From contig CAKSDC010000027.1 in the NCBI GenBank assembly GCA_934444765.1, forward strand, positions 1 to 15,021: DNA of 15,021 bases, read 5' to 3'. The notes under the pieces are model-generated. The model did not search any database and was not told the DNA's origin. It saw nothing but the letters and a program-made list of their open reading frames with translations. The stretch is from an uncultured Oscillospiraceae bacterium. Lineage in GTDB: Bacteria > Bacillota > Clostridia > Oscillospirales > Ruminococcaceae. A program made the position numbers and the translations under genes. This document shows, one piece after another, positions 13,739 through 15,021 of the stretch (within the stretch, counting starts at the first letter, position 1; each line of letters opens with the position of its first letter).

Positions 13739-15021
13739 TTATCTGTTATTATTACTTTTGTTCTTTTTTCTAACAGTAGCGGTTACAGTAGTCTTAGGTT
13801 TACTCTTAGAGGTAGTGTTCATAGTTATAGTAGGGAATTGAGTAGCCTCTACTTCGTCATCGCTACTATTATTGATAGGTTCTTCTGTTATAGGTTTAGA
13901 CTGTTCAACTTTAGTATCGTCAGTGTTTACCGTTGGGAAGTCGAACTCTATTTGAGGGAAGTCCATATCTACGTTATTATTGCTAACGTTAGATTGACTA
14001 TCTATACTTATATTAGAAGTCTGTTGTTTTTGAGTATCACTAACTGATGACTGCTCTACTGGTTGAGTAACTATAGGTTCTTGCTCAACTGGTTGAGTGT
14101 CTACTGTTGGTTGCTCTGTAGTTTGAGTATCTGCTAATGGCTGTTCTGTAGATTGAACGTCTTGAACGTCAGCATTGCCATTAGAAGTCTTATCTATCTT
14201 TATAACGGTTTCCTGTTCCTGTTCGGACTTTTTAGAACCCTTTAACTTTTTAGCCTTTTTAGGCTTTTCTTTTTTAGGTTTAGGAGTTTTAGCTACCTTT
14301 TTAGGCTTAGGAGCTTTAGGAGTTTTGTTCTTACGCTTTAGACGTATTAACACTATTAACACTAATACTATTAACACTGCTATTACTATAAGAGCTATAG
14401 TCAACCAACCCTCATTATCTACTGAACATATAATAGTATCGTTAGAGTTTACGTCAAATAGTATATAGCTACCGTCTTTGGTAGTATCTGCCTTGTGCCA
14501 TACGCCGTCATCAAGAGTGTATATACTGTAATCTTTTTCAGTATCTACTGGTAGATATCTTACGGTGTAGGTATCGTCGGTAGCGTCTGTAATGGATATT
14601 TCTAACAGTTCACAGATATTTTTAGATAGGTTAGTAACTTGTGAAGGTGTAGTGACTTCCACAGTAGAACGTGCTGAAAAGTTTCCGTTTACCAATATTT
14701 TAGCCAAACCGTTTTCACGAGTATCAGTACTTGCTATAGCGGTGATGTATCTTGTATATACTGCGTTGATAGTTTCATCGAACGTTAAGTTGGAATAGTC
14801 TGTCTTATCCCACTCTGCAAAGTAGCCGTCTTTTTGTGGAATGTTAGGTATCTGTCCATCGGTTAGACTGTCGCCATAGTTGAAGTTTACCACATCATAG
14901 GTTTTATCGTCTACTTTAAAAGTCAATGTGAACTTAGAAAAAGTTTCGCTAACGTCTTGCTTGATAAACTCTTTATAGTCAAGTCTTTCAGCTACTCCAG
15001 AATAACTGATGCTATCTATAC
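13739..15021 (-). CDS. Membrane-anchored surface protein, C-terminal part (5' end outside window)
   Basis: The frame is open from the window edge; the first plausible internal start (TTG at 14926) is not a true start, because the frame continues upstream without a stop, so 426 C-terminal residues are visible. Outside part: an InlB/Flg_new-like beta repeat (YGDSLTDGQIPNIPQKDGYF, then W and a closing INAVYTRY) and a further beta-rich region. Then one transmembrane helix (coded at about 14345-14410, GWLTIALIVIAVLIVLVL), a strongly basic Lys/Pro tract (AKTPKPKKEKPKKAKKLKG) and a long Gln/Thr/Val low-complexity tail with repeated TEQP/PVEQ units, ending in Asn/Arg/Lys. The positive charges after the helix predict that the tail is cytoplasmic. 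No dockerin, cohesin or sortase motif is visible in this part. It heads the operon with the PPC/LRR/dockerin gene. Function is not recognised; an anchor or sensor is possible. Confidence 0.75.
   Translation of the reverse strand, partial: IDSISYSGVAERLDYKEFIKQDVSETFSKFTLTFKVDDKTYDVVNFNYGDSLTDGQIPNIPQKDGYFAEWDKTDYSNLTFDETINAVYTRYITAIASTDTRENGLAKILVNGNFSARSTVEVTTPSQVTNLSKNICELLEISITDATDDTYTVRYLPVDTEKDYSIYTLDDGVWHKADTTKDGSYILFDVNSNDTIICSVDNEGWLTIALIVIAVLIVLVLIVLIRLKRKNKTPKAPKPKKVAKTPKPKKEKPKKAKKLKGSKKSEQEQETVIKIDKTSNGNADVQDVQSTEQPLADTQTTEQPTVDTQPVEQEPIVTQPVEQSSVSDTQKQQTSNISIDSQSNVSNNNVDMDFPQIEFDFPTVNTDDTKVEQSKPITEEPINNSSDDEVEATQFPTITMNTTSKSKPKTTVTATVRKKNKSNNNR

Noticed and set aside
14926..14926. 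TTG as true start of the membrane-anchored protein
   Set aside because: The same frame is open without stop to the window edge at 15021, and no ribosome binding site or promoter stands before the TTG.
13739..15021. Sortase (LPXTG) anchor on the membrane protein
   Set aside because: No LPXTG-like motif precedes the membrane helix, and about 200 residues follow it, unlike sortase substrates.

Overview
The window reads as AT-rich (by-eye estimate roughly 36-38% GC) chromosomal DNA from a Gram-positive gut Firmicute, most likely a Ruminococcus-like member of the Oscillospiraceae. The grounds are: dockerin modules on many secreted proteins, a GH5 cellulase, strong AGGAGG-type ribosome binding sites, near-consensus TTGACA-17-TATAAT promoters, and a small protein family typical of such bacteria. 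The genus is an inference; no rRNA or other marker gene is present.

Layout. 1-2539, minus strand: start of a HAD-type phosphatase (cut by the window edge), an orphan family-5 substrate-binding lipoprotein, a 56-residue small protein with its own terminator, and a DUF3783 protein. 2637-6764, minus: a secreted GH5 endoglucanase with a C-terminal two-repeat dockerin, then two tandem paralogues with an N-terminal dockerin and BspA-type leucine-rich repeats. 6765-7076 is a divergent regulatory region holding two consensus promoters and a compact cobalamin riboswitch. 7077-8942, plus: a DUF4430 (transcobalamin-like) surface protein under the riboswitch, then a protein of unknown function; both end in the same single-repeat half-dockerin. 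9051-10256, minus: a secreted transglutaminase-like protein with an N-terminal dockerin and cell-wall-binding repeats. 10381-10560, plus: a 59-residue small protein. 10612-15021, minus: an apparent operon of a membrane-anchored surface protein (5' end outside the window), an 837-residue PPC/leucine-rich-repeat/dockerin protein, and thiW, the S component of a thiamine-precursor ECF transporter.

How it fits together. Six secreted proteins carry dockerin or half-dockerin modules, so the region looks like a supply of parts for a cohesin-based surface complex. No cohesin or scaffoldin is visible here. One part is an enzyme for beta-glucan, but most look like adhesion or binding modules. Two genes concern vitamin capture: the riboswitch-controlled DUF4430 protein (cobalamin) and thiW (thiamine thiazole moiety). 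The most interesting idea is a B12-regulated, dockerin-linked surface protein for corrinoid capture, next to a partner bearing a nearly identical half-dockerin. A separate oddity is the apparent complete absence of CTAG and GATC (and GGCC, GCGC, CGCG) from the window, judged by eye.
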